A DNA stretch of 51,105 bases from positions 1 to 51,105 of the forward strand of contig NZ_JACJQY010000042.1 in the NCBI RefSeq assembly GCF_014696925.1, given 5' to 3'. The position numbers and the translations under genes were made by a program. Positions 42,110-50,371 of this stretch are shown here, one piece after another; the first letter of the stretch is position 1, and every line of letters begins with the position of its first letter. The notes under the pieces are model-generated. The model saw only the letters and a program-made list of their open reading frames with translations. It did no database searches and was not told the origin of the DNA. Source of the DNA: Phormidium tenue FACHB-1050. GTDB lineage: Bacteria; Cyanobacteriota; Cyanobacteriia; Pseudanabaenales; Pseudanabaenaceae.

Positions 42110-43939
42110 ATGAATTTCAAAAATAATTCTTTTTTCTCTAGCGATGCTTTGACTATGTTAGAGCGTTTATCCTCAGATGTAGTCGCACTAACTTACTTAG
42201 ATCCACCTCATGGCAATTCTTATGGGTTACAGGATGATATTAAAACGAATAAGCAGGTTTTAGAAGATTTGCATACATCCTATGAGTCTTATATATCAAA
42301 GGTTGTCCAGCAAATTCATCGTATCCTGACCTATGAAGGTAGTCTTTTTGTTCACTGGTCGCAAAATTCCAAATCTATTGATATAAGGTTAATAATAAAT
42401 CAAGTTTTTGGTAAACAACCAAATTATGAAATCAATTGGAATAAAAGAAATCGCTATAATGATTTTATTCTAGTTTACAGTAAATCAGATAATCCAATTC
42501 GTAATAAGCTTTATCGTCCACTATCTACCGAAACAATACTCTTGTATAAAATGGAGGATGACAGAGGTGTTTATAGAACAACTCCTTTAATTACAAATTC
42601 GGAACGTCCATCATTACAATTTAATTGGCGTGGCTACCAACTACCACCACAGAAATCATGGTATTTTGACTTTGATAAGCTAGAAAAACTTGCTCAAGAA
42701 AATCGAATTGACTTTCCTCATAGTTTTAACAATTTACCAAGATTAAAAAATTACCTTGCAGAACATATCGGAGAAGAAATTGGTACAACATGGAATGATT
42801 TACATGAAATTATTTCTTCTTCCCGTGAGCGTACAAACTACCCGACTCAAAAGCCACTTATATTGATGGAAAGAATTATACAATTAGCATCTAATGAAGG
42901 AGATCAAGTGCTTGATCCTTTCTGTGGCACAGGTACGACTTTAGTTGCAGCACAACTATTGAAGCGTAATTGGTGGGGAATTGACAATTCATTGGATGCC
43001 CAGCAAATCACTATAAAACGTTTACTTACATCAAATAATTTACAGTCAAATAAGGATTACAATGTTCTAAATGCAAGAGAAATTTTAGAACTTCCTATTG
43101 TAGGTAAATCTGTTTATGTAGATTTAATTAAAAGAGTTAGTGACATTACTAAACTCAAGAATGAAACTGTAAGATTACAGCAATCTGTTGATCAGCTTAC
43201 TAATTTTGTGTTGAATATAAAAAAACAGATCAACATTAGCGAAGACGATAATAATAGCGAACGAGTTGAAGATGCTGTTAAACAGATTGAGGATTGGATT
43301 ACAAACTCAATCTCATATCAGTCAATATCGATAGATCACTATATTAGTGCTGTATGTTTATGGCTGACGATAGATAGATGGGAACAATTAGATATAGCTA
43401 GTCAATCTTTTTTACCACAAGCTGAATTATTATTTGAAAATATTGAACAAACCAATAGTCAAGATTACTCTCCTTTTATCCTCCAGTATTGTCGAGCCTT
43501 AGAGAATGAACTTTTAATTAAGTTATTTACTGCTTATACAGATGACTTATATAACCGATGCGAAGATATTAATGCTTTTTTAGCTGATGATCTTAAGAAT
43601 GAGAAAACCAACAAATTTGCTAAGCTCTTAAAGCAACGAAAAAGCACCTATACGTTAGGGGATATGAACCATATAATGGGATTTTTAAAAGCAAATGGTG
43701 AAACATTAAATAAAAGCTTATTGTTACAGGACTTTCGAGGCTTTACTGTTAAATATTTTGGTGAAAGTATTGTTGATGTAAAGTATCTTAATCAAATTAA
43801 GAGAATCAACGAAGATTTTCGATGTAAAGCTGCTCATCCTTATATTTTAGATATTGAGATTGCTAAACGATGTCGTGATCAAGTACGAGAATGTATTAAC
43901 GAACTGATTTTAAATTATCGTGACAATCCTAAAATTTAA
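42110..43939 (+). CDS. DNA methyltransferase (beta class) with HEPN-like C-terminal region
   Basis: 609 residues. The first 300 form an N4/N6 aminomethyltransferase: catalytic motif IV TYLDPPHG (about 28-35), with His where the family usually has Tyr/Phe/Trp; a target-recognition-like middle; YPTQKPLILMERII; and SAM motif I LDPFCGTGTT (about 269-278). This order is the beta class. A coiled coil follows (about 340-400), then a helical domain ending INEDFRCKAAHPYILDIEIA, whose R-x4-H resembles the HEPN RNase motif. No restriction gene of a usual kind is adjacent. It lies between the ATPase fragment and the intact ATPase, 33 bases before the latter. Confidence 0.85.
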   Translation: MNFKNNSFFSSDALTMLERLSSDVVALTYLDPPHGNSYGLQDDIKTNKQVLEDLHTSYESYISKVVQQIHRILTYEGSLFVHWSQNSKSIDIRLIINQVFGKQPNYEINWNKRNRYNDFILVYSKSDNPIRNKLYRPLSTETILLYKMEDDRGVYRTTPLITNSERPSLQFNWRGYQLPPQKSWYFDFDKLEKLAQENRIDFPHSFNNLPRLKNYLAEHIGEEIGTTWNDLHEIISSSRERTNYPTQKPLILMERIIQLASNEGDQVLDPFCGTGTTLVAAQLLKRNWWGIDNSLDAQQITIKRLLTSNNLQSNKDYNVLNAREILELPIVGKSVYVDLIKRVSDITKLKNETVRLQQSVDQLTNFVLNIKKQINISEDDNNSERVEDAVKQIEDWITNSISYQSISIDHYISAVCLWLTIDRWEQLDIASQSFLPQAELLFENIEQTNSQDYSPFILQYCRALENELLIKLFTAYTDDLYNRCEDINAFLADDLKNEKTNKFAKLLKQRKSTYTLGDMNHIMGFLKANGETLNKSLLLQDFRGFTVKYFGESIVDVKYLNQIKRINEDFRCKAAHPYILDIEIAKRCRDQVRECINELILNYRDNPKI

Positions 43940-43972
43940 GATTTGAATTAATTATATTATTGGTATATTTCA

Positions 43973-45307
43973 ATGCATATTCAACAAGTTAAGATTAAAA
44001 ACTTTCGATGTTTTGAAGATCTAACAATTAACTTAAATCCAGATATCAATATATTCGTTGGTAATAATGGTTCGGGTAAAAGTGCCGTATTAGATGCTAT
44101 TTCTGCTGCAATGTATCCCTATATATCGCAAATTCAACGAATTGCAAATCAAAATGAGGATAAGTCGCCTATTTTTAAAAGCGATTTATCAGTTCAAAAA
44201 AATAATCTTAAACAGGAAAACAAGCGTATCACCCCAGAATTTCAGGCTTTAGTTAAAGGATTTCCAGAATGGTTTATTAAATATAATAATATTTTTTCGC
44301 GTGAAGATGGGAATGTTTTTACTGATGAAAATAGTATAGGATTTGGAGCAGATTTTGGTAGTCCAAAACTTAGTAAATTGCTTCGATCAATAGATGATAA
44401 ATATAAAAATGAGAGAGAAGACAATACGCTTGACCTCATAATTTATTATAAAGAAAATCGAAACGGTATTATTAAGATTAAAGATGTTTTCAATCAATCA
44501 TCTAATAAATTTAATGCTTTCAAAAATGCTCTTAACGCATCCGCGAATTTTACGGATTTAGCTGACTGGTTCTTTATTCGTAGATTTCACGAACTGAGCA
44601 TAGTTCAAAAAACAGGAAATACCAAGTTTGAACTCCCCGATTTGAAACAAATACGAAAAGCAATTTCCACTATCATTGCACCAAATGCGACTGTTGATTT
44701 TGCTCAAGATACATCAGCTAGGTTAATGGTTGAATGGGAAACAGAAACAGGTGAGAAAATTGAACTATCACTTAATCAATTAAGCTCAGGCTATCGCAAT
44801 ATGTTAGCGCTTGTAATGGACTTTGCAAGACGTTTAGCACAGGCAAACCCACAGATGGAAAATCCGTTAGAAGCCGAAGCCGTTTTAATGATTGACGAGT
44901 TAGATTTACACCTCCATCCAACTTGGCAACAAAAAATTATTCCCGACCTCCGCAAAGTATTTCCTAATACTCAAATCATCGCCACAACCCATAGTCCCGA
45001 AATTGTTACTACTGTACAACGTCATCAAGTCAAGATTTTAGAAGATTATCAAATCAAAGAATGTCCCTCACCTACTAGAGGCATGAAAAGCTCTGATGTT
45101 GTGCGCTATGTTTTAGGGCTAGATAATCTGCGACCAAATACCGAAGAATCAAGGACATTAACAGCACTTTTTGAAGCGATCGATAATGGCAATTTAGAAG
45201 AAGCAAAACGACTGCGAGATAAGTTACAAGACTGGAAATCATTTGATCCAGATATTACTAGAGCCGACATGCAAATCCGTCGATTGGAGCGTGAAATGAC
45301 CGCATGA
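43973..45307 (+). CDS. AAA ATPase, PtuA-like (Septu)
   Basis: 444 residues, ABC/SMC-type ATPase. Walker A GNNGSGKS at 30-37, signature LSSGYRNM near 272, Walker B AVLMIDELDLHLHPTW near 304 and H-loop ATTHSPEIV near 343. The C-terminal tail PNTEESRTLTALFEAI and RDKLQDWKSFDPDI follows. The family member that pairs with an HNH protein is PtuA of Septu defence, or the effector pair of some retrons. No reverse transcriptase is present here. The TGA overlaps the next ATG by ATGA. Confidence 0.9.
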   Translation: MHIQQVKIKNFRCFEDLTINLNPDINIFVGNNGSGKSAVLDAISAAMYPYISQIQRIANQNEDKSPIFKSDLSVQKNNLKQENKRITPEFQALVKGFPEWFIKYNNIFSREDGNVFTDENSIGFGADFGSPKLSKLLRSIDDKYKNEREDNTLDLIIYYKENRNGIIKIKDVFNQSSNKFNAFKNALNASANFTDLADWFFIRRFHELSIVQKTGNTKFELPDLKQIRKAISTIIAPNATVDFAQDTSARLMVEWETETGEKIELSLNQLSSGYRNMLALVMDFARRLAQANPQMENPLEAEAVLMIDELDLHLHPTWQQKIIPDLRKVFPNTQIIATTHSPEIVTTVQRHQVKILEDYQIKECPSPTRGMKSSDVVRYVLGLDNLRPNTEESRTLTALFEAIDNGNLEEAKRLRDKLQDWKSFDPDITRADMQIRRLEREMTA

Positions 45308-46068
45308 AAAATGTGCTTAAATCTCCAGAACCAGTTGAGTTTCAGAAATACAAAAATAAAAATAATTCTCAATCTAAAACATGGAAAAGTTTCAAACGAA
45401 CTGGTGCTTATAATTCTGTCCGTCAAACACTTGTAATTGATCAAAAAGGACTTTGTGCTTATTGTGAAATCGATCTACATCCCAATGATCGTTGTGTCGA
45501 GCATTTTATTCCGCGAAATCAATCCACTCCAGAAAGAAACTATGATCTAGATTGGCAGAATATGTTAGCCAATTGCAGAGGGGGGATGGAAAATATTGAT
45601 GTTTCTGAAGAAGAAAATGAACGTAGAATCTCACAACCACCTAACAGAGTTGCCTGTTGTAGTGCTGCTAAAGCTGATTTTATTCCCGATGGCAAATTAT
45701 TAAATCCTCTTGAGTTGCCCACATTAAGATTATTTCGTTTTAGCAGTTTAGATGGTGAAATTAGACCTGACGAAAATGCTTGCAAAAATGCTGGTATTCC
45801 CATTGAGTATGTGCAATTCACCATTCAAAAGTTGGGACTCAATGTTCAAAGATTGAAAAATGAAAGAGTAGCTATAATTAGCGAAATAACCCAAGAACTT
45901 GATGATCGAGATGATGGGTTAATTAATCCAATTTTACTAAAAAAGCAAATTGCTGCCGAACGTTTCGGTGATGGCAAACATGACTGGCCAGCATTTTTCA
46001 CAACTATTCGTTGGATTCTAGGAGAAGGTGCAGAAAAGCATTTAACCACTATTTCTTATATGGGGTAG
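45304..46068 (+). CDS. HNH endonuclease, PtuB-like (TIGR02646)
   Basis: 254 residues. A zinc-supported HNH motif: CAYC at 51-54, RCVEHFIPRN with the catalytic His67, and DLDWQNMLANC with Asn and Cys in 80-91, then further Cys at VACCSAAK. The remainder (about 130-254) is helical, with EITQELDDRDDG and WPAFFTTIRWILGEG. The TIGR02646 family is the nuclease partner of PtuA-type ATPases. ATGA overlap with the ATPase implies a complex made from one mRNA. No terminator was recognised downstream. Confidence 0.88.
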   Translation: MKNVLKSPEPVEFQKYKNKNNSQSKTWKSFKRTGAYNSVRQTLVIDQKGLCAYCEIDLHPNDRCVEHFIPRNQSTPERNYDLDWQNMLANCRGGMENIDVSEEENERRISQPPNRVACCSAAKADFIPDGKLLNPLELPTLRLFRFSSLDGEIRPDENACKNAGIPIEYVQFTIQKLGLNVQRLKNERVAIISEITQELDDRDDGLINPILLKKQIAAERFGDGKHDWPAFFTTIRWILGEGAEKHLTTISYMG

Positions 46069-46077
46069 TTGGTGGCT

Positions 46078-46692
46078 TTAGGTCAAAACTTGTCCAGCAG
46101 TTAAATTTAAATTTGGAAATGTGGGTGAAGCGATCGCATCATTACCACGAAACAAATTAATTTCATACTCCCCCTCTACCAACGTACAGATCGAAAGAGT
46201 AGGTTGCTTAGGCTTACCGATATGTCGAATCCCACCCAAACCTAAATAATCGGCAATCCAATATTCAGGAATACCTAGCGCTGCGTAATCCTCGACTTTA
46301 CGAGCATAATCATTTTGCCAATTACTACTCACAACTTCCGCGACAAACTTGATTGAGCTACCTCTTGTGATGATTGATTGTTCTTGCCAGAGAGATTCTT
46401 TCGCAACTTCCGTCCGATCTACAACCATCACATCAGGACGAAAAGCCGTCGTACTTGCACTAGAGGGACGAAATAAGCCCCTTTGCAACACAAACCAAGG
46501 CAAACCTAATTGATCGATCTGCACACAGATTTTTGCCGTGATCAAAGCCGCAACTTCCTCATGCTGCCCTGTTGGTTCCAAATCGAACACCTCACCATCA
46601 ATCAATTCATAGCGATTATCACCACCATAACGGGCAATAAACTCATCTAGGCTGACAGGTTGATGCTGTACTTGTGCGATCGCAAGGGTCAT
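46078..46692 (-). CDS. Uma2-family (DUF820) nuclease-fold protein
   Basis: 204 residues of the restriction-endonuclease-like Uma2 family common in cyanobacteria. FIARYGGDNRYELIDGEVFD starts the fold, AFRPDVMVVD and KFVAEVVSSN carry the acidic residues, and KVEDYAALGIPEYWIADYLG gives the Lys and end of the core. The physiological role is unknown; many copies per genome are usual. It ends nine bases from the HNH gene, converging on it. Confidence 0.88.
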   Translation of the reverse strand: MTLAIAQVQHQPVSLDEFIARYGGDNRYELIDGEVFDLEPTGQHEEVAALITAKICVQIDQLGLPWFVLQRGLFRPSSASTTAFRPDVMVVDRTEVAKESLWQEQSIITRGSSIKFVAEVVSSNWQNDYARKVEDYAALGIPEYWIADYLGLGGIRHIGKPKQPTLSICTLVEGEYEINLFRGNDAIASPTFPNLNLTAGQVLT

Positions 46693-46856
46693 AGCTCATC
46701 TAGCCCCAATTAGTATTTTCAGCTTACCAAATTTTAGCTATAACTGAGACTTCATCGCAAAACTTGCATTGTTATGGTATCTAATCAGCGTTAGCCAATA
46801 TAGCGATACCCAAACGATGCAAAAATAGTAGATCGATTCTACTGGAGAAAGATTAG

Positions 46857-48260
46857 GTGTCGGACAAATTTGATTACGATTTGATCATTATTGGCGCTGG
46901 TGTTGGTGGACATGGCGCAGCCCTCCATGCCGTCGCCTGTGGCTTAAAAACGGCGATCGTCGAAGATGGCGTAATGGGCGGAACCTGCGTTAATCGTGGC
47001 TGCATCCCCTCCAAGGCATTGCTAGCAGCTTCGGGACGAGTGCGTGAAATGCGGGCAAAGTCTCGCCTTAAGGCATTAGGCATTGATGTGGGTGAAGTAA
47101 ATTTTGATCTCGGGGCGATCGCTAGTCATGCCGATAACTTAGTACTGAAATTGCGCGGTGACTTGACCAATAGCCTCAAACGATTAGGTGTAGATATTTT
47201 GGAAGGTCGTGGTCGTGTCGCAGGTGTACAGAAAGTTAGTGTTGGCAGTAAGACCTACACCGCCAAAGACATTATTCTTGCTACTGGTTCCGAGCCATTT
47301 GTGCCACGCGGTATTGAAATCGATGGCAAAACTGTCTATACCAGCGATCAGGCTGTGCGTTTAGAAACCTTGCCCCAATGGGTCGCGATTATCGGTAGTG
47401 GTTACATCGGGCTAGAATTTGCGGATGTTTATACAGCGCTTGGTTCAGAAGTAACCATGATCGAAGCTTTAGATATTTTGATGCCAGGGTTTGATCCTGA
47501 TATTGCCAAGATTGCCGAGCGTGTACTTCTCAAACCTCGCGATATCGAAACGAGAACTGGTGTATTCGCCACCAAGATTACCGCAGGTGCTCCCGTCAAG
47601 ATTGAACTTACCGATGCCAAGACTAAGAAGGTAGTGGAAGTTCTGGAAGTAGATGCTTGTTTGGTGGCGACAGGACGGATTCCGCTTACCAAGGATCTTG
47701 GTTTAGAAAGCGTAGGTATTGCGCCAAATCAACGCGGATTCATTGATGTAGATGACACAATGGCTACTTCTGTTCCGCATCTTTGGGCGATCGGTGATGC
47801 GACGGGCAAGATGATGTTGGCTCATGCGGCTTCGGCGCAGGGTATTGTTGCTGTTGAGAATATGTGTGGTCGTGCTTCTACGGTTGATTATCAAAGCATT
47901 CCTGCGGCTGCCTTCACCCATCCTGAAGTTAGCTTTGTCGGCTTGACGGAACCACAGGCAAAAGAGAAAGGTGCGGCGGAAGGCTTTAAGGTTGCTACAG
48001 CAAAGTCTTACTTTAAGGGCAATTCCAAGGCGATCGCAGAGGGAGAAACTGAAGGCTTAGCCAAGATTGTTTACCGAGAAGATACGGGCGAACTTTTGGG
48101 CGTGCATATCATCGGTATCCATGCTTCGGACTTGATTCATGAGGCTTCAGCGGCAATACGCGATCGCCAAACAGTGCAGAAGTTAGCGACGATTGTTCAC
48201 GCTCACCCAACGCTTAGCGAAGTCTTGGATGAGGCTTATAAACGCGCAGCACACATTTAA
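46857..48260 (+). CDS. lpdA: Dihydrolipoyl dehydrogenase
   Basis: 467 residues, GTG start at 46857. The flavoprotein motifs are [18 protein letters not shown] (FAD), redox-active GGTCVNRGC (Cys44/Cys49), the NAD-binding [11 protein letters not shown] near 180, [17 protein letters not shown] near 318 and [13 protein letters not shown] near the C-terminus, with the catalytic His-Glu pair. It regenerates lipoamide for pyruvate dehydrogenase, glycine cleavage and related complexes. It is not clustered with E2 genes here, as is usual for cyanobacteria. Its stop codon adjoins or belongs to a duplicated target site of a MITE-like element. Confidence 0.97.
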   Translation: MSDKFDYDLIIIGAGVGGHGAALHAVACGLKTAIVEDGVMGGTCVNRGCIPSKALLAASGRVREMRAKSRLKALGIDVGEVNFDLGAIASHADNLVLKLRGDLTNSLKRLGVDILEGRGRVAGVQKVSVGSKTYTAKDIILATGSEPFVPRGIEIDGKTVYTSDQAVRLETLPQWVAIIGSGYIGLEFADVYTALGSEVTMIEALDILMPGFDPDIAKIAERVLLKPRDIETRTGVFATKITAGAPVKIELTDAKTKKVVEVLEVDACLVATGRIPLTKDLGLESVGIAPNQRGFIDVDDTMATSVPHLWAIGDATGKMMLAHAASAQGIVAVENMCGRASTVDYQSIPAAAFTHPEVSFVGLTEPQAKEKGAAEGFKVATAKSYFKGNSKAIAEGETEGLAKIVYREDTGELLGVHIIGIHASDLIHEASAAIRDRQTVQKLATIVHAHPTLSEVLDEAYKRAAHI

Positions 48261-48430
48261 CTGATGTTGCGTGGAAGGAATTCTTGCGATGGCGTAAGTC
48301 TAGGGCAAGCCCTGTGGCGCAGCCCCTACAAGATCTAAAATTTACAGGTAGGGGCAATCCCCCCGTGGTTGCCCTGTTATGCTAGCAGCAAGAGGTTCAT
48401 TATCTGAGTTCCACGTAACATCAGATTTAA
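48255..48430. mobile_element. MITE-like element with terminal inverted repeats and target duplication
   Basis: Terminal inverted repeats CTGATGTTGCGTGGAA (48261-48276) and TTCCACGTAACATCAG (48409-48424) differ at one base. Direct repeat ATTTAA flanks both (48255-48260 and 48425-48430). The inner part is also an imperfect palindrome (AGGGCAAGCCC...GCCCCTAC against GTAGGGGCAA...GTTGCCCT). The 164-base element encodes nothing and inserts exactly at the lpdA stop. Confidence 0.75.
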
Positions 48431-48469
48431 TCAAAAAAGTATCCTAATGGGGAGCTTTTTTAATTAGTT

Positions 48470-48512
48470 CTAAATAGGTAAGGCGGCACTTTGCGCCGCC
48501 TTACCTATTTAG
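48470..48512. terminator. Palindrome at the 3' end of the 48501 gene
   Basis: 20-base arms CTAAATAGGTAAGGCGGC(A/G)C around TTT, with one mismatch. The right arm contains the last three sense codons (Leu-Asn-Arg) and the stop of the minus-strand gene. Confidence 0.9.
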
Positions 48513-49529
48513 GTTTTGCATATCAAGTTTAAGGAATCTATCTACTGCTTGATACATCCAATATAAAGGCATTTTAGGATCAGCATTAGTCTTCTGAAAT
48601 CCCAAGGCTCCTGCTAATGCTGCATAATCAGGATGAATGATTAATGTGTACATATCCCAGAGGTTGGGAAAATCCTGTTGTATTCTCTGGAGAGTTTGTT
48701 GCGAGTCTAGCAAGAGACTGGGCTGAGAGGTTTGGCGATACTCACTATCAATTACCCAACTTCGCACAAAGACAGACCGACAAGTTTCATCACCAGCCAA
48801 AGCCATTTGAAACGGATCAACATCCGCAACTTGACTCAGGTGCAGCCCTCGACTGGGAGGCTCAAAAAATTTAATTTCGGATTCGCGTTTGGTGGGATAG
48901 AAAGCATAAAACCCAACGGGATTATGATTGTCGGCGCGACGTAATACCCGCAAGCCTGTTGCATATTGACTAGCCCAATCGCGCAGAATATTGGCAATGC
49001 GATAGGTAACCGCATCATGATTGCGATTGAGCCAGTTGTAGTTGCTAGCTAATAAATTAGCGATCGGAATTGCATCACTACGAGGATCAAAGGCATCGAT
49101 CGCAAAATCAACATTGCTCTCCGCACTATCACCTTTGAGCAACTCTGGCAAAGCTTGAATTTTGATCTGAGTACAGTTACCGTCAAACTGCTTTTGGATT
49201 AATCCCAGATCAACCAACTTATTGAGCATCATTCCTGCTGAGCGATCGCCACCACGATCTTTATCGCTATAAAACACATCTGAAGCTTCCAGACAACTAC
49301 ATTCCACCCATCCTTGTGGAAATGATAGTTCTGAAAGCGGTGGTTTTGGGAGGGCTTTTTGAGATTGGCAATCTTTTAGAAACAAATAAAGCGCTAGGCG
49401 TACAAAACACTCGGCTCTACGCCTTGTCATCCCAATTCGGCGCAGTAGCTCTGTCACATAACGCTGCTGGATAGTTTTGGGAAGCCATTGATCAAGGGCT
49501 TCAGGGCGGATTGTGGAAGATATGGACAT
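48501..49529 (-). CDS. Unknown protein with possible GNAT-like C-terminal part
   Basis: 342 residues from the ATG at 49529; a TTG at 49541 adds four. The N-terminal part (RYVTELLRRIGMTRRRAECF) looks helical, perhaps DNA-binding, followed by a winged-helix-like segment (LVDLGLIQKQFDGNCTQIKI). The C-terminal half (LLASNYNWLNRNHDAVTYRI, TGLRVLRRADNHNPVGFYAF, ending LALGFQKTN-like and MPLYWMYQAVDRFL) has the strand-helix rhythm of a GNAT acetyltransferase. No catalytic motif is certain. Probably a cyanobacterial conserved protein. It stands alone. Confidence 0.65.
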   Translation of the reverse strand: MSISSTIRPEALDQWLPKTIQQRYVTELLRRIGMTRRRAECFVRLALYLFLKDCQSQKALPKPPLSELSFPQGWVECSCLEASDVFYSDKDRGGDRSAGMMLNKLVDLGLIQKQFDGNCTQIKIQALPELLKGDSAESNVDFAIDAFDPRSDAIPIANLLASNYNWLNRNHDAVTYRIANILRDWASQYATGLRVLRRADNHNPVGFYAFYPTKRESEIKFFEPPSRGLHLSQVADVDPFQMALAGDETCRSVFVRSWVIDSEYRQTSQPSLLLDSQQTLQRIQQDFPNLWDMYTLIIHPDYAALAGALGFQKTNADPKMPLYWMYQAVDRFLKLDMQNLNR

Positions 49530-49732
49530 ATGAGCTACCAATGAGGACAGCGCAAAGCGCTATGAGGCTTTTGTCTGTTTTTTCTAAATATAGCAAGATT
49601 TTTCCGAAAAAACTTCGCCCTACTTCGATCTACTTCTTTAATCTTCGTGGCGATCGCTGCTTACTCGGTCAAGTCATTCTCATTACATAGGTACAGACGG
49701 CATGATGAGCTTATGAGTTTTCGGAGCAGCCA

Positions 49733-50371
49733 ATGATTTCCGTCTATCAATGCAAATCAGCTTTTCAAAATCTACTCCGTCCATTAGTCCAACAATTGGC
49801 AACATGGCAAATTTCCCCAAATCAAGTAACAATATCCGCGATTTTGTTGTCGGGGGTGACAGGGCTAGCACTTGTCCAAAGTACACAATTCGCCAGTTCC
49901 TTTCTACCCACAACTCAACAGGTTCTATGCTCTTTACCGATCGCCTTATTAGTCCGTATGGCTCTTAATGCGATTGATGGAATGCTTGCCCGCGAACATG
50001 GTCAGAAATCAGCCTTGGGATGCATTCTTAATGAAATGGGAGATGTCTTATCCGATGTTTTTCTCTACTTACCATTTGCCCTAGTTGCAGGTGTTTCTGC
50101 TCCCTTGATTGTCGGGATTGTGATTTTAGCGATCGCCTCGGAAATGGTCGGGGTCTTGGGCTATGAGATTAACCACAAACGTCACTACGAGGGACCAATG
50201 GGCAAAAGCGATCGCGCCTTAGTTTTTGGAGTCATTGGCTTGATATTAGGTTTTGGAATTGAGCCTACTCAATGGCTAACGTTTCTTTTAGCGGGAGTTG
50301 TCTTGCTTCAGATTTGGACAATTACTAATCGCATTCAAGGAATGCTACAGGAGGTCGAACCATGGAAATAA
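49733..50371 (+). CDS. CDP-alcohol phosphatidyltransferase, YnbA-like
   Basis: 212 residues with about six membrane helices. The family motif D-x2-DG-x2-AR-x8-G-x3-D-x3-D reads here as N-A-I-DG-ML-AR-x8-G-CIL-N-EMG-D, in LNAIDGMLAREHGQ and LGCILNEMGDVLSDV. The first and third Asp are thus Asn. E. coli YnbA, as I recall, has a similar NAIDGMLARE form, so it may be a subfamily trait. It should transfer a CDP-linked group to or from a lipid. It overlaps the CdsA-like gene by 10 bases, so the two form an operon. Confidence 0.85.
   Translation: MISVYQCKSAFQNLLRPLVQQLATWQISPNQVTISAILLSGVTGLALVQSTQFASSFLPTTQQVLCSLPIALLVRMALNAIDGMLAREHGQKSALGCILNEMGDVLSDVFLYLPFALVAGVSAPLIVGIVILAIASEMVGVLGYEINHKRHYEGPMGKSDRALVFGVIGLILGFGIEPTQWLTFLLAGVVLLQIWTITNRIQGMLQEVEPWK
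50349..50354 (+). promoter_or_regulatory. Perfect ribosome-binding site for the CdsA-like gene
   Basis: AGGAGG seven bases before the ATG at 50362, inside the end of the upstream gene. It supports this start over later Met codons. Confidence 0.8.

Noticed and set aside
41870-46068. Retron (ATPase/HNH as effectors)
   Set aside because: The ATPase/HNH pair also occurs in retrons, but no reverse transcriptase gene lies in the locus and no msr/msd-like RNA was recognised.
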